DNA of 64,000 nucleotides from Enterocloster clostridioformis (GCF_020297485.1 NZ_JAIWZC010000001.1:1426001-1490000), one strand, 5' to 3'; positions 45,762 to 55,987 are shown, counted from the stretch's first letter. Notes: generated by a model from the letters alone, not told the origin. A program made the numbers and translations.

Positions 45762-48158
45762 TTATGAATACTGGTCATCCGTCTTTATTCCCTGTTTGTT
45801 TTTTTCATGAAGATTTGTATTGAACAAATCATATATGATGTTATTCTTCTTTACCCTGGCATCAAAAGGAATAATGACTTCACCGTGTTTCAGGATTCCC
45901 ATACCGGAATTACAGCCGTTCACGTATTTCAACTGTGCTTCCGGAATCCCAGCTACCCGTGAAAGTTCCTGGCTGTCCACATTTGCCTGTTTTAACAAAG
46001 CAATAAATTCAGAGTTCGCCAGCATGGTTACGGCTGTATAGTTCTGTAACATATCAGAAATATTCTGGGTGATGGCGGTGCACAAGCCGCCTTGTTTCCT
46101 TACTTTCTTCCACAGGGAATAGAGAAATTTCCCCGAATATTCACTGCGTCCAGAATGTTCCCCGGTTCCCAGCAACACATGGCACTCATCTATGTATAGC
46201 CATGTAGCTCTTCCTTTTTCTGCATTTCTGGCAATCCGTGCCCGGACATTTTCCAGCATGACCAGCATCGCAATCGCACTCAGCTCTTTTCCAAGGTCAC
46301 GGATTCCGTAAACAATGAACCGGTTGTCTACGTCTAAATTGGTTTGATGGTTGAAAATATTCAAGGAACCGCTTACAAACAGCTCAAGCCCCAGGGCAAT
46401 ATCCCTGGCTTCCTCCTCTGGCTGCTTCATCAGCAGGTCATAAAAATCCGACATGACCGGCACATATTTTTCCTTGCTCATGGCAATATCCAGATACAGC
46501 TTACGGATACAACGGTCAATGATGGATTTATGCCGGCTGTTTAGCATTTCCGACATCGCCTGCTCACACAGGCCAAGCATAAATTCTCCTTTATCTCGGA
46601 TCAGCCCTTTGCTGTCGGCAAGATCCAACTCGTCCACATCAAGCCAGAGTGGATTGATATAGTTCTGCGTGTAATTTGACAGGTTGATGCATACGCCCCC
46701 TAAGTTCTGGGCGATGTCAAAATACTCCAATGTCGGGTCGATGACGATAATATCATCACCCGTCTGTAAATATACCCCCAGCATCTCTGACTTACAGAAA
46801 AAGGACTTGCCACTGCCAGGTACGCCAAACACCATGGCGTTTCCATTGGTCAGTCTTTTTCGGTCCGCCACACACAGGTTTTTAGAGATCCGGTTCGTCC
46901 CATAGCATAAACCAGTCGGCTCATAAATTTCTTGTACGTTAAAAGGCATTAAAGCCGCGATATCCCGTGTAAGCATAGTGCGCATGGTTTCGACTTGTCG
47001 CACCCCTACGGGCAGAGCAGTATTTAATGCCTCTCGCTGTTGGAGATGATGTACCTCCATATTACAGAGATATTTGTTTCCTATCGTCTGGATTGTCTCT
47101 GTGATACTGTTAAGTTCTTCCCTGGTATCCGCAATCAGTACCATATTTACACCTGCAAAGAACAGGTTCTGGTCATTCTCCCGTACATCGTCCATCAGCG
47201 CTTCCAGGGTTTTCTTTTCCACTTTCTTTCCATAACTGATGTCACTTGCAAAGTCATTGTTTTTATTACGGACACGCTGCTGGCGTAAAATATCCGACTC
47301 CACACCCAGATATTTTTTCTGCAATGTTCTTGTTGTCAGATCCTTTGGCACAGGCACAATATCTATAGAGGTAATACTGTGTACAGGAACATTGGTAAGT
47401 TCATTGATAAAGGTGTCCGGCAGGCTTGTCGGATATCTTCTGATGAATACAGCCCTGCAGATTTTCCGTTCTGTTTCAAAATCATTCGGGGAATACTTAA
47501 TCATGGAACCGCAGATATCATTTTTGTAATCTGTTTTACTTTGTACATACGCATCAAAATCAAAAGAAAATGTTTCTTCGTCACCAATGCGGTAAAAATT
47601 ATACAGAACCCGGAGCCGTTCTGCCGCGTCAAGCGGCTCCAACTTTGAGCCTATCGCATGGAATTCCTGCTGCATCCCTCCTTCAAAAGTGTTATAAAAT
47701 GCTTTTGCCTGTTCATAATCTTTCCGTTCCACAGTAACCGTAAGAAAGCGTTCCTGTTCAATCCCCTGTTTTCCCGCTACAATCCGTTCCTCTACGATAT
47801 CATTGTAAACGTCCCGAAGATGGTCATAGCCATCATCTTTATCTGGTATCAGGACATTCTCCCTAAACTGGCTCATGTTCCTGTTTTTGTTGTATATTGT
47901 AATCTTAAAAGCAACATCAATCGCATTAACCAGCTTGCAATACTGCTTTAAGATTTCATACTTGTCTCCCTCCGACACCGTGACATAATTTATGTCAGCA
48001 AAACGGTATACCCTGCTGTACCGGTTCTTTGTATTCTCAAAAATACCATCCTTTGCAATCCTCAGAATCTCAATCTGCTGCTGAACACTCTTCGGGACTG
48101 CAAACAATGGTTTGTCCGCTTTTTTTAACTGTATGAAACGATCTGTAAAAATTCCCAC
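45762..48158 (-). CDS. virB4: VirB4-family conjugation ATPase
   Basis: A 798-aa protein starts with GTG at 48158 (AAAGGAGG upstream). The N-terminal half is the VirB4/TraC domain; the C-terminal ATPase has Walker A VFGVPGSGKSFFCKSEM at about residue 445 and Walker B TWLYIDECHVLLG at about 653. VirB4 powers assembly and substrate transfer of type IV secretion systems at the inner face of the membrane. It follows PrgI after a 111-bp gap that contains unusual competing hairpins. Confidence 0.95.
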   Translation of the reverse strand: MGIFTDRFIQLKKADKPLFAVPKSVQQQIEILRIAKDGIFENTKNRYSRVYRFADINYVTVSEGDKYEILKQYCKLVNAIDVAFKITIYNKNRNMSQFRENVLIPDKDDGYDHLRDVYNDIVEERIVAGKQGIEQERFLTVTVERKDYEQAKAFYNTFEGGMQQEFHAIGSKLEPLDAAERLRVLYNFYRIGDEETFSFDFDAYVQSKTDYKNDICGSMIKYSPNDFETERKICRAVFIRRYPTSLPDTFINELTNVPVHSITSIDIVPVPKDLTTRTLQKKYLGVESDILRQQRVRNKNNDFASDISYGKKVEKKTLEALMDDVRENDQNLFFAGVNMVLIADTREELNSITETIQTIGNKYLCNMEVHHLQQREALNTALPVGVRQVETMRTMLTRDIAALMPFNVQEIYEPTGLCYGTNRISKNLCVADRKRLTNGNAMVFGVPGSGKSFFCKSEMLGVYLQTGDDIIVIDPTLEYFDIAQNLGGVCINLSNYTQNYINPLWLDVDELDLADSKGLIRDKGEFMLGLCEQAMSEMLNSRHKSIIDRCIRKLYLDIAMSKEKYVPVMSDFYDLLMKQPEEEARDIALGLELFVSGSLNIFNHQTNLDVDNRFIVYGIRDLGKELSAIAMLVMLENVRARIARNAEKGRATWLYIDECHVLLGTGEHSGRSEYSGKFLYSLWKKVRKQGGLCTAITQNISDMLQNYTAVTMLANSEFIALLKQANVDSQELSRVAGIPEAQLKYVNGCNSGMGILKHGEVIIPFDARVKKNNIIYDLFNTNLHEKNKQGIKTDDQYS

Positions 48159-48183
48159 TTCCGTAAACCTCCTTTAATCCAAG

Positions 48184-48254
48184 GCAGGCTACGGGAAGTA
48201 GTTTAGCGAATCCCGTAACCTGCTGGTCGCTAAACTACTTCCCACATATGTGGG
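48184..48254 (-). promoter_or_regulatory. Three overlapping, mutually exclusive stems between prgI and virB4
   Basis: A 17-bp perfect stem pairs 48193..48209 with 48227..48243. A second 13-bp stem (one G-U) pairs 48184..48196 with 48211..48223. A 14-bp palindrome CCCACATATGTGGG covers 48241..48254. Neighbouring stems share 3 to 4 bases, so they cannot all form fully. No T tract follows, so it is not a plain terminator. It could control virB4 translation, set an RNA processing site or be a small repeat element. Confidence 0.7.
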
Positions 48255-48269
48255 ATTATTTCATATCTT

Positions 48270-48764
48270 TTATTTCATGAACCTAAAGGCAAGTATCCCT
48301 GCCACGGCCACAACTAAAGCCCCCACTGTCAGTAGGATCATGCGCTTTGCTTTTTTCTTTACCATATTAAAATCCTCCTGTCCGTCAGACAGTCCTTTTT
48401 TTTCTTTTTTCTGCTGCTGTGTAGCAATTTTCTGCTCTTCTCCATAAGCGTCCTTTATCCAATCCACATTTTCCGTGGACTGGTATAAACAGGGCTTATT
48501 GAAAAAAGACATCTGGACCATTCTCCTCACCGTCTGCCAGAAACTAAGCCCATTGTGATTATAAAATCCCGTGAGTGCAATCGGCACCGCAACTGGCGTT
48601 GCCAGATAGCACGCTAATGTCATGCCGATTTTATCGTACAGACCGAGTACAATTCCCGCTCCCGCCCCCAGGGACAGTACACTGAATGTAAATTGCTTCA
48701 CGGTCAGTCCCATCAGGAAGCTCTCCTTATAGTGCTGTAAATCCCTGCTGATTTCGATATCCAT
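48270..48764 (-). CDS. prgI: PrgI-family (VirB3-like) membrane protein
   Basis: A 164-aa protein with the PrgI pattern: IEISRDLQHYKESFLMGLTV, then two helices (LSLGAGAGIVLGLY; LACYLATPVAVPIALTGFY) and a third near the C-terminus (MILLTVGALVVAVAGILAF). It should be an inner-membrane part of the transfer channel, working with VirB4. It overlaps the methyltransferase stop region by adjacency (1 bp gap). Confidence 0.9.
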   Translation of the reverse strand: MDIEISRDLQHYKESFLMGLTVKQFTFSVLSLGAGAGIVLGLYDKIGMTLACYLATPVAVPIALTGFYNHNGLSFWQTVRRMVQMSFFNKPCLYQSTENVDWIKDAYGEEQKIATQQQKKEKKGLSDGQEDFNMVKKKAKRMILLTVGALVVAVAGILAFRFMK

Positions 48765-49733
48765 TTATCTCACCTTACCTTTCTTTACATTTTCAATCCT
48801 CTTTTTCCCCTCTTCAAAATAATCCTGACTGATCTCAATTGAGATGGAATCCCGTTCTGATTCAAGGGCAGCTTCCGCAAGGGCAAAGGAACCAGCATAT
48901 TGGTCCAATACCAGTTCTTTTTTATCTGAAACAAATTCCAGTATCTGTTTTAGCAGTTCCACCGGCTTCTCCGATTGATGAACCCTATCAGCTTTTGAGA
49001 TTGGCTGAATGTCAAAAGCCGTAGGAAGCATCCCTTTCGCTCCGGACATATAGTGTTTCATCTCCGGTTCTGCCTTGTCCTTCTTTGCGTCCGGCCGCAT
49101 ATCACGCGCACGTCCTTTTGAAAAGAACAGGATATCCTCTGTATTTTTTGCCTTCCGCCCCGTATTGGCAACGAATGTCCCCTTCCGCCAAGCCACCTTC
49201 GCGTAATATTCAAAGCCGCTTTCCTTCGCCATGGCCTTCACCTGGTAAAGATATTCGTAATTATCACCGTTTTCCTCCGGCAGAAACTCCACGAGGAAGT
49301 GCCCCTTCTTTAGAACACGGAATTTTTCGTCCAAATCCTGCTGTGTGTACTGGAACAAATCATAGGAGGCAAAGTCCCGGTTTCCCCCTTTTAAACTTTT
49401 TTTCAGCAGATATGGGTGGTCAGTGATAATTGCGTCAATGCTGTTATCCTCAAGGAAACTCAGATCACGTCCATTTCCCTGTATGAGCATACAGGTAATA
49501 TCCTCATTCTCTGCATTTTTCTTCGTAACCGTATAGACGCCTTTGGCAACCCGTTTAAAAAGGCCCTTATTAATCCCTTCATAGATCCGCGCCCGGATGC
49601 TGGGTTCCTTCACCTCTTTTTCCGCATACTGGTATACACATTCCTTTGCATCTTTCAGAGAAAATTGGTCCACATCTGCGAAATACTCAAATAGCGTCAT
49701 TTGTATGATTTTATCCTGCACCGCTGTTTCCAA
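48765..49733 (-). CDS. ICE DNA methyltransferase (322 aa)
   Basis: The start is the second TTG at 49733, since GGAGG lies 8 nt upstream. The N-terminal half has a helical wHTH-like part (YEGINKGLFKRVAKGVYTVT). Motif IV appears as ITDHPYLL (DHPY in place of DPPY), and motifs X and I as HQSEKPVELLKQILEFV and LVLDQYAGSFALAEAAL. It is a beta-class (N4/N6) enzyme by motif order. It sits between VirB6 and PrgI in the transfer operon, suggesting it modifies the element's DNA before or during transfer. Confidence 0.85.
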   Translation of the reverse strand: METAVQDKIIQMTLFEYFADVDQFSLKDAKECVYQYAEKEVKEPSIRARIYEGINKGLFKRVAKGVYTVTKKNAENEDITCMLIQGNGRDLSFLEDNSIDAIITDHPYLLKKSLKGGNRDFASYDLFQYTQQDLDEKFRVLKKGHFLVEFLPEENGDNYEYLYQVKAMAKESGFEYYAKVAWRKGTFVANTGRKAKNTEDILFFSKGRARDMRPDAKKDKAEPEMKHYMSGAKGMLPTAFDIQPISKADRVHQSEKPVELLKQILEFVSDKKELVLDQYAGSFALAEAALESERDSISIEISQDYFEEGKKRIENVKKGKVR

Positions 49734-49751
49734 ACCCAAAGCCTCCTTTGC

Positions 49752-50594
49752 TTACAGCCCCAGGGCCTTGCTCGTCAGGCTCTGGGCGCCCTTTACACTT
49801 CCCACGGTCAGGGCAACCGTGAATGTCATTTCTCCTAAATATATCAAAGTCTTTGTCCAATCTGCATAGTCTCCTGCAAATTGTGGTAATCCTGAACTGA
49901 TAAACGTATTACAAAGAATAATCGCCAAAGCCATAGTCACCGCCTCAAAAACTACGCTTATGAAATACTTCGTAAACTGTACGCTTGTGGCACTCACTCC
50001 CCGATTTCCTGCAACCGTTGCATAAGCGATACTGCCAAACGGTACGATTACAAGTATTTTTAAAAATCGGAAATAAACATTATAAATAAGGAAAAATCCG
50101 CAGATCAAAATAATCAGGCTTAAAAATACCGCCAGGATTAAAAATACAAGGCTTTCCACAAATCCCAGATTCTTGATAATATCTGCCTGCGCCGGGTCTA
50201 TCGTAACCTGTGTGGCCTCACTCCCTCCAATCAGTCCGACAAGATTTCCAACACTTGTAAATATGGCTTTCATAATATCGACGTTGTATACCACCAGCCA
50301 CTGCGCGATTCCAATCCTGATCAACATACGGAGAATCACTTCAAACCGCATCTCTTCCCGCACATCTACACTTTCCGAACAAAAACCAATCACAAAAAAT
50401 AAAACAACCAGGCTTGAACCAACAGCAACGAAAATCGGTTCAATCCCGGTTATAACTCCCCATGGGCCGCCTCCTTTGAAAGAAGTCGGGGACTGTCCCA
50501 GCAGTTCAAACACCATGTTCACCTGCCCGTTCCAAAAGCCGAACACGACCTCAAGAAGCGAAAGGATTGCCTCGCCCAAATTAAAAATATCCAT
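49752..50594 (-). CDS. VirB6/TrbL-like polytopic membrane protein
   Basis: A 280-aa protein has several transmembrane segments (IFVAVGSSLVVLFFVIGF; LVFLILAVFLSLIILICGFF; VFEAVTMALAIILCNTFI) and a short conserved SATSVQFTKYFISVVFEA. Position after Maff2 and before the methyltransferase and PrgI matches VirB6-like proteins of Firmicutes conjugation systems. GAGGTGATGGTAA precedes the ATG. Confidence 0.88.
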   Translation of the reverse strand: MDIFNLGEAILSLLEVVFGFWNGQVNMVFELLGQSPTSFKGGGPWGVITGIEPIFVAVGSSLVVLFFVIGFCSESVDVREEMRFEVILRMLIRIGIAQWLVVYNVDIMKAIFTSVGNLVGLIGGSEATQVTIDPAQADIIKNLGFVESLVFLILAVFLSLIILICGFFLIYNVYFRFLKILVIVPFGSIAYATVAGNRGVSATSVQFTKYFISVVFEAVTMALAIILCNTFISSGLPQFAGDYADWTKTLIYLGEMTFTVALTVGSVKGAQSLTSKALGL

Positions 50595-50695
50595 TTACCA
50601 TCACCTCATTTCCGTATTTGGATATTATGATTACTAGAGTATCATTTAAAATAATTCTTTTAAAAGAACAAAAGCCTTGAAATTTGTTTGCATCA

Positions 50696-51364
50696 CTACC
50701 TCCTTAGATGCGGCAGCTTATATTTACCCGTCTCCGTGTAAAACTCCGGAAGTGCATACCCCGGTGCGAGCAGTGAATTGTCCGATTTAATTAATCCTTT
50801 ATCCAACATATCATTGATAACTTCAGCCGTTTTCAAATGAAAAAAACTAATGGCATCATAACCAACACAGATAAGAATATCCTCCTTAAATTCAGCCATA
50901 GGATTGTAAAACCATGTTTTTTCACACTTTTCGTGATTTAATTTCATGGCTTCGATTACCTTTTCCTCGTATGCTTCCAGGTTTTTCTCATAATAATCTT
51001 TCGCTTCAAGTTCAGTAAGAATATAGGCTGCTTGCAAATCAATGGCCCCTTTATAGTGAAAGGTTTTACCGTTCCGCAATTTTTTCGCTATATCAGCCAG
51101 TGAGTCAGGATATATATTACCCGATATCTCCAAATCCCTTATCCGCAAATGTTCCTCTCCCTTTGCAACATAAAACTCGTTTGCATGATATCCTAATTGA
51201 GTATAGAAATTTGGGGTTTTATCTCTGTAATCGGTATCCACCTGGAATCCCAGGCTTATGAATAAATTTTTACACTCTTCTCTACATTCCTGACTGGCTT
51301 TTGCCATTTCAAGTAAATTGTCTCCTATATCAACAAAAAAAACTACGCGCCTTAACTCCAGCAT
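50696..51364 (-). CDS. Hypothetical protein (222 aa) in the transfer operon
   Basis: GGAGGGAACACT precedes ATG 51364. The protein is soluble and mixed alpha/beta (RRVVFFVDIGDNLLEMAKAS; TELEAKDYYEKNLEAYEEKV) without recognised motif. It is inserted between Maff2 and VirB6, where most related elements have no gene, so it is probably cargo. Function unknown. Confidence 0.6.
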   Translation of the reverse strand: MLELRRVVFFVDIGDNLLEMAKASQECREECKNLFISLGFQVDTDYRDKTPNFYTQLGYHANEFYVAKGEEHLRIRDLEISGNIYPDSLADIAKKLRNGKTFHYKGAIDLQAAYILTELEAKDYYEKNLEAYEEKVIEAMKLNHEKCEKTWFYNPMAEFKEDILICVGYDAISFFHLKTAEVINDMLDKGLIKSDNSLLAPGYALPEFYTETGKYKLPHLRR

Positions 51365-51399
51365 AGTGTTCCCTCCACGTTTTCATTAAAACAGCACAA

Positions 51400-51738
51400 T
51401 CAACTGATGCCCAGGAACGTGAGGACTGTACTAATCCCCGCCATAATCAAGCCGGCAACGATGCCCTTTATCGCAGAATTCATGGAACTCGAATCCTGCT
51501 GCTGGTAAGACTGGGCAAACTCCATTACGTTTTTTGCAAGGATAATCACGCCAACGGCACCTATGATGGCAATTACGAGATTCTTCAGATTATTCAAAGG
51601 TGCCGTCACCACTTCCGCGCCTGACGCATATACATTTGTTGTATATAACATGGTTGCCATGGCTGCCCCAGCGGTTATACTGCTGATTCTGTTAATCATT
51701 TTTTTTGCTTTTTGCTTTTTTTCAGTCAAATTCTTCAC
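51400..51738 (-). CDS. Maff2/VirB2-like pilin candidate
   Basis: GTG 51738 follows GGAGATTTTAA. The 112-aa protein has a signal-like N-terminus (ITAGAAMATMLYTTNVYASG) and two helices (LVIAIIGAVGVIILAKNV; GIVAGLIMAGISTVLTFLG). Maff2 proteins occupy the VirB2 position in Firmicutes ICEs. It follows VirD4 on the same strand. Confidence 0.87.
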   Translation of the reverse strand: MKNLTEKKQKAKKMINRISSITAGAAMATMLYTTNVYASGAEVVTAPLNNLKNLVIAIIGAVGVIILAKNVMEFAQSYQQQDSSSMNSAIKGIVAGLIMAGISTVLTFLGIS

Positions 51739-51869
51739 TTAAAATCTCCTTTTCTTTAAAAAAGGGCGCAAAAATAGCAGGTATAAAAGAACCTGCTGCG
51801 TGCGCCCTCTATTTTTTGCAACAGATTCCCATATATCTGCCATCTTAGGCATAAGAAATATAGGGAAAA

Positions 51870-54777
51870 TTAAGATTCTTGATGGCCGGTCAGTTGTTCG
51901 CGTATTTCACGCATTTGTCCGGCACTTTTATCTGATTTAAAGTAAGTCAATATATCCTGGTAGGAAAGACCTCCTACCAATCCAAGACGTATTTCTTCTA
52001 ACTGCTCTAATGTATAATCATTATTTATTAGCATTTCATTAAACTGCTCTTCTGTAATCTGTCCCAAATCCTGCTTTTCTATATTCTCGATTTCAGTTAT
52101 TTTGCGGTTCTTTTTCAGTTCATCTTCTGAAAATATCTTTGCCGGCATATCAGGTTCCTGCAATGACAGCAATTCGTCCAGTGTTATTTCATCTATCTGA
52201 ACATTCAGCCCCTGGTCCCTCTGGCGTTCATAATATTCAAAAGACTGCCGGTTCAGTAATTCGCAGGTTGGCACTGTACTTTTCTCACGGATTGGTGTAT
52301 GATGATATGGTGGTGCGCCTCCATCAAACGTCTCCTTGAAAAGAGGATGCGCCGGGGTATTGTATTTTGAATCTACAATCGGGTCAAATCCCCGGATAAA
52401 GATCAGGCACTTTTTATTATCCAGCTTTCTGGCCTCATCCGGTGTCAGTAGTTCCCTTCCCAGCACATCAAAGTTTCGGCTGCTGCTGCCATTTTTTCCT
52501 CTTGTTTCACCAGAACTCCGCTTATCTACCGTAGCCTTCCCGAGAATCTTAGAAATATAATCGTGTGTACTCTGTTCATTCCCGCCAAGGTAGACCAAAG
52601 TGTCACAGTTCCCTGGGATGACCTCCCATGTCTTTTCAAACAATGCTTTAATCTGCGCAAGGTTCTGTATAATAATGATCGATGAAATTTCTCGTGACCT
52701 CATGGTACTAAGTAAACCGCAATAATCATCCGGTAATGCAAATGGCAATAGGTAAACCTCTGGCACTGCCGCCTCGGGTTTTTCCCCTGCCCCGCACCGT
52801 GCATGATAGTTTCCCATCACACGGCGCTCCCCCGACTAAGAACATAATCTCTTAGTATCGGCTTGAGGCTATCCCTCCACCGCTTATTATCACGGTTTCC
52901 CTGGTACTGTGCCTCTACTCTCACAACCACTAATGCACTTATTATAGAAGTTTTTCTCCCCCTTCCTTTTCGCTGCAACTACGGTACTTTGTCGCTGATA
53001 CAGTCAGCTCCCGTATTGGCTGCTTTCCACGTTCCACATAACTTAGGATTGCTACCACTTAGGCCGCTCCTTTAGCCCTGCAAGCATTATCTTCAAGGTA
53101 AATCCTCAAGATACCTATACCCTATAAGCACAGAAGGCATTTCATACTAACAAATTTTACTTTGCCCCGCCTGCGTACCCCTGGTACACCTGCATTTCTA
53201 CAGGCTATTTGTTTAGAGCCGTACATTCGGAACTTTGTCAGACCTCCTTTGGGTCATTCTAGCCATATGGCAGCCCCACCCGCACTGTCACACACAACTC
53301 ATACCTCTATGAATCTTTCCTCGCCTTTCAGCGTTAGGGTGTGCTTCGCACGACTTCCCCGCGCTTATAACCCCAACCATCTGTATCTGGCTGACGCTAC
53401 GTGGAGTATCAGTGAATCCCCTTCCGGGCGTTACCCCATCATTTGAGATTTCAGTTATGCAGTTCTCCAAAGCCATTCATGGCTTTAGGCTGCGGTTTTG
53501 TCGGTTATTTCCACCGTTTTGGACGCAGAACGTGTCACACCATTAGCAAACTCATCAAGCATAAAGGTCACATGGATTGGTAATCTTCCTTCGTAAATAA
53601 AGTCAGCCTGGAAGTACAGTTCCTGGAATATCTGGCTGTAAAGCAGCCCTACAATGCTGTTGAACGATTTATCGGAATCCGGAATCACACAAAAAAGAGC
53701 TGTTTTTGTCTTTCCGTCACCATTTCTTCCCACCCCTATCTCCGGGATATTGATATCATCATGGTCCAGGATACGGAGGATTTGTGGATTTTCCAAAAAA
53801 GCCAGTCTGGAATTTGCACTGATAACAATACTCCGGACCGTATCAGCCGCTCCTCTGATTACTTTATAATACTGTTTGACTGCTGGATGATTGCTGCCCT
53901 TTTTACGCTCCAGGCGCTTAATCCTGCGGTCTAAGTCCGATGGCGAGCCATCATCACGTACCTCTGCTTCTCCCAGTAATTTCAGTACCGTGGAAAAGTT
54001 CTGTTCACTTTTGGGGCATTCCAGCCAAACATAGTAGAACAGCGCCTGCAGGTATAGCGACTCTGCTTTCTCCCAGAAGGGATCGCTGCTCTGGGAGTTT
54101 TTCGGGGTTGTATTGGCGATCAGGTTTGTAATTAATTTTACGACATCTGATTCCTTCCGGATATACATAAATGGATTATAGCAGTCAGACTCTTCCATGT
54201 TCAGCAGATTCAGGACTTTGACAACATAACCGTGTTTCTGTAAGAATCCCCCGCAGGCTTTTAAAATTTCCCCTTTCGGGTCAGTGATTATATAAGAAGA
54301 ACGGTTAAGCTGTAACAAATTAGGCTTACAAAAGAAGAAACTCTTTCCCGCTCCACTTCCCCCGATGACCAAAGTATTCAAGTTCAGCTTCGTTTTACGC
54401 GAATCCATCCTCATACGGACATTTTGGCTTAGTATGCGGTTCTCTGTCTCGTCCTTCTCGGCTAACACCTGATTCACCTGTTTGATATCTGCAAATTTGG
54501 CTGTACCATATTCTTTTCCCGGCATATAGTTTTTTCTGCTGGTCAGATACATGGCAATCGCAATCATATATACGAATTCTGCTAGTAATATCCCCTTAAA
54601 AGTTGTATCATTGAAGTAATTTCCAAATGGGCGGGCCATAACCATGTTAAGACGCTCCATAAAGGTATTGATATCAATCCCCTGTTCCCAGATGCCATTA
54701 AGAAGATACCCGCCATATGCCGCCAGCACACCACCAAGTACAATCAGCCAGACAGAAGTTTTTTTCTTATTTTCCAT
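51870..54777 (-). CDS. virD4: VirD4/TraG type IV coupling protein, split by a group II intron
   Basis: Exon 1 (54777 to 53541) has two N-terminal helices, Walker A LVIGGSGAGKSFFFCKPN and Walker B at the end, VTFMLDEFAN. Exon 2 (52741 to 51870) resumes ALPDDYCGLLSTMRSREISS and STHDYISKILGKATVD. Splicing at the intron ends predicted here gives 2109 bp, 703 codons, and joins DEFAN-V-ALP without gap. Function: ATPase that brings the relaxase-DNA complex to the channel. The C-terminal 60 residues contain an EEIRLGLVGGLSYQDI motif shared with the 56430..57401 protein. Confidence 0.92.
52742..53540 (-). mobile_element. ORF-less group II intron (799 nt) in virD4
   Basis: The minus strand begins GTGTGACACG (consensus GUGYG) at 53540 and ends in CCAT (AY) at 52742. 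Domain V is visible at 52829..52794: a stem GCGCCGTG/CACGGTGC with an internal bulge, an upper stem and a GAAA loop (GATGGGAAACTATC). A domain VI-like hairpin follows (GGGGAAAAACCC, CAGAGGTTTACC). No ORF long enough for an intron-encoded reverse transcriptase exists in 799 nt, so splicing would need an enzyme from elsewhere. Confidence 0.88.
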
Positions 54778-55982
54778 TACCTTCCTCCCCGCTTTTTTAG
54801 TTGGCCTGCCATCTGCAGTTTCCGGTTTTCTTCTTTTTTCTTGTGCAGCATGTCTCTGGTTTCTTTCAAGACTGGATCATAGCTCTGGTTGTATAACTCT
54901 TCCCCGGTACGTTTTCCAATTACCTGCCCCTCATTATTCACCACGCTGTATTCTTTATCCTTTCGAAGATTAGTAAATATTGTTCTCTTCTCCTCACTGA
55001 TATGGGATATGGAATTTTTATCTATCCACAGGTACTCATTCTTTTTGAACGGAATCCGTGTGAGAATTCTCTTTTCAGTCTCTTCCACCGCAAGGCTCCT
55101 GGCAATAAAAATCTGATGGATATTTGGATCGTCTCTGACAGCTTCCTTTGCATGCTGCAGTACCTTCCTCTGGCGGCTATTCATCTCAGACATCTGCTTC
55201 TGTGCAGCCTCTGCCTTATGCGGCTGCTCCATCCCCCGCACAATAGGCTCCATGTCCTCCGCATGCTGCCATTTCCCCTGTTTCTCATACGCATCAAACT
55301 CCTGTTTGTCCATTTTAAAGGCCATGCTGCCATCGTCATTGATCTCCAGGATTCCCAGGCTTTCCATATGTTTCAGTACAGGCTCTACTTCCGCCCATGG
55401 CATATCTATGGCATTACTGATTTCCCCAACACCCGCCCCTGGTGTCTGTGCCAGATATGTCCCAACTGCCTTAAATCCCCATGGAGAGATGGACTGTTCT
55501 TTAGGGGCGCTCTGCTTGTTTGGGTCCGACATATCCTTCTTGTCTATCCCGTAAGTCTCTTTCAGTTCCTTCTCCTCCCCGTTATCCAGATAATCCTGGA
55601 TTGATTCAATCTTGCTCCCCTCGATGTCCCCCATGATTTGATTCACTCTGGGTGTAGCATCAGAATGAAAAAGGATTTCACTTTTGCAATCCGCTTTATT
55701 GATATCTGGGAGGAGTGCATAGCGGATTTTATATTTATCAGCCAGCTTTTTCACCTTATTAATATCAGTCGTATCAAAACGGAAAACCTGCAAATCGCCT
55801 CCTGTTTTAAGAAGGTCTTTTACGGTTGTCCTTCCGGATAAACGTTCCATCTCCACCAACCTGCCAACGAATTTTCCAATATCCTTAGCCGTATGAAGCC
55901 CGCCTCCGACAATTTTCATGAATATCTCAATTCCCTCAAATGATACCCGCAGGATTTGGGTAGCTTCCTGTATTTCTCCCAT
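54777..55982 (-). CDS. PcfB/DUF3801-family conjugation protein (401 aa)
   Basis: ATG 55982 follows AGGAGGTGAGTTCT. The N-terminal 140 residues have the PcfB pattern (EATQILRVSFEGIEIFMKIV; KKLADKYKIRYALLPDINKA). The middle includes a winged-helix-like part (VGTYLAQTPGAGVGEISNAI) and the C-terminus a charged helix. PcfB-type proteins are relaxosome or adaptor factors in Gram-positive conjugation. The gene overlaps the start of VirD4 by 1 bp, consistent with a partner of the coupling protein. Confidence 0.82.
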   Translation of the reverse strand: MGEIQEATQILRVSFEGIEIFMKIVGGGLHTAKDIGKFVGRLVEMERLSGRTTVKDLLKTGGDLQVFRFDTTDINKVKKLADKYKIRYALLPDINKADCKSEILFHSDATPRVNQIMGDIEGSKIESIQDYLDNGEEKELKETYGIDKKDMSDPNKQSAPKEQSISPWGFKAVGTYLAQTPGAGVGEISNAIDMPWAEVEPVLKHMESLGILEINDDGSMAFKMDKQEFDAYEKQGKWQHAEDMEPIVRGMEQPHKAEAAQKQMSEMNSRQRKVLQHAKEAVRDDPNIHQIFIARSLAVEETEKRILTRIPFKKNEYLWIDKNSISHISEEKRTIFTNLRKDKEYSVVNNEGQVIGKRTGEELYNQSYDPVLKETRDMLHKKKEENRKLQMAGQLKKRGGR

Positions 55983-55987
55983 AGAAC

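Noticed and set aside
47239..47951. Plus-strand ORFs opposite virB4
   Set aside because: Antisense shadows of the VirB4 gene with low complexity and no start signals.
53288..53476. 62-codon ORF in the virD4 interruption
   Set aside because: It lies in domain I of the group II intron and has no protein-like features.
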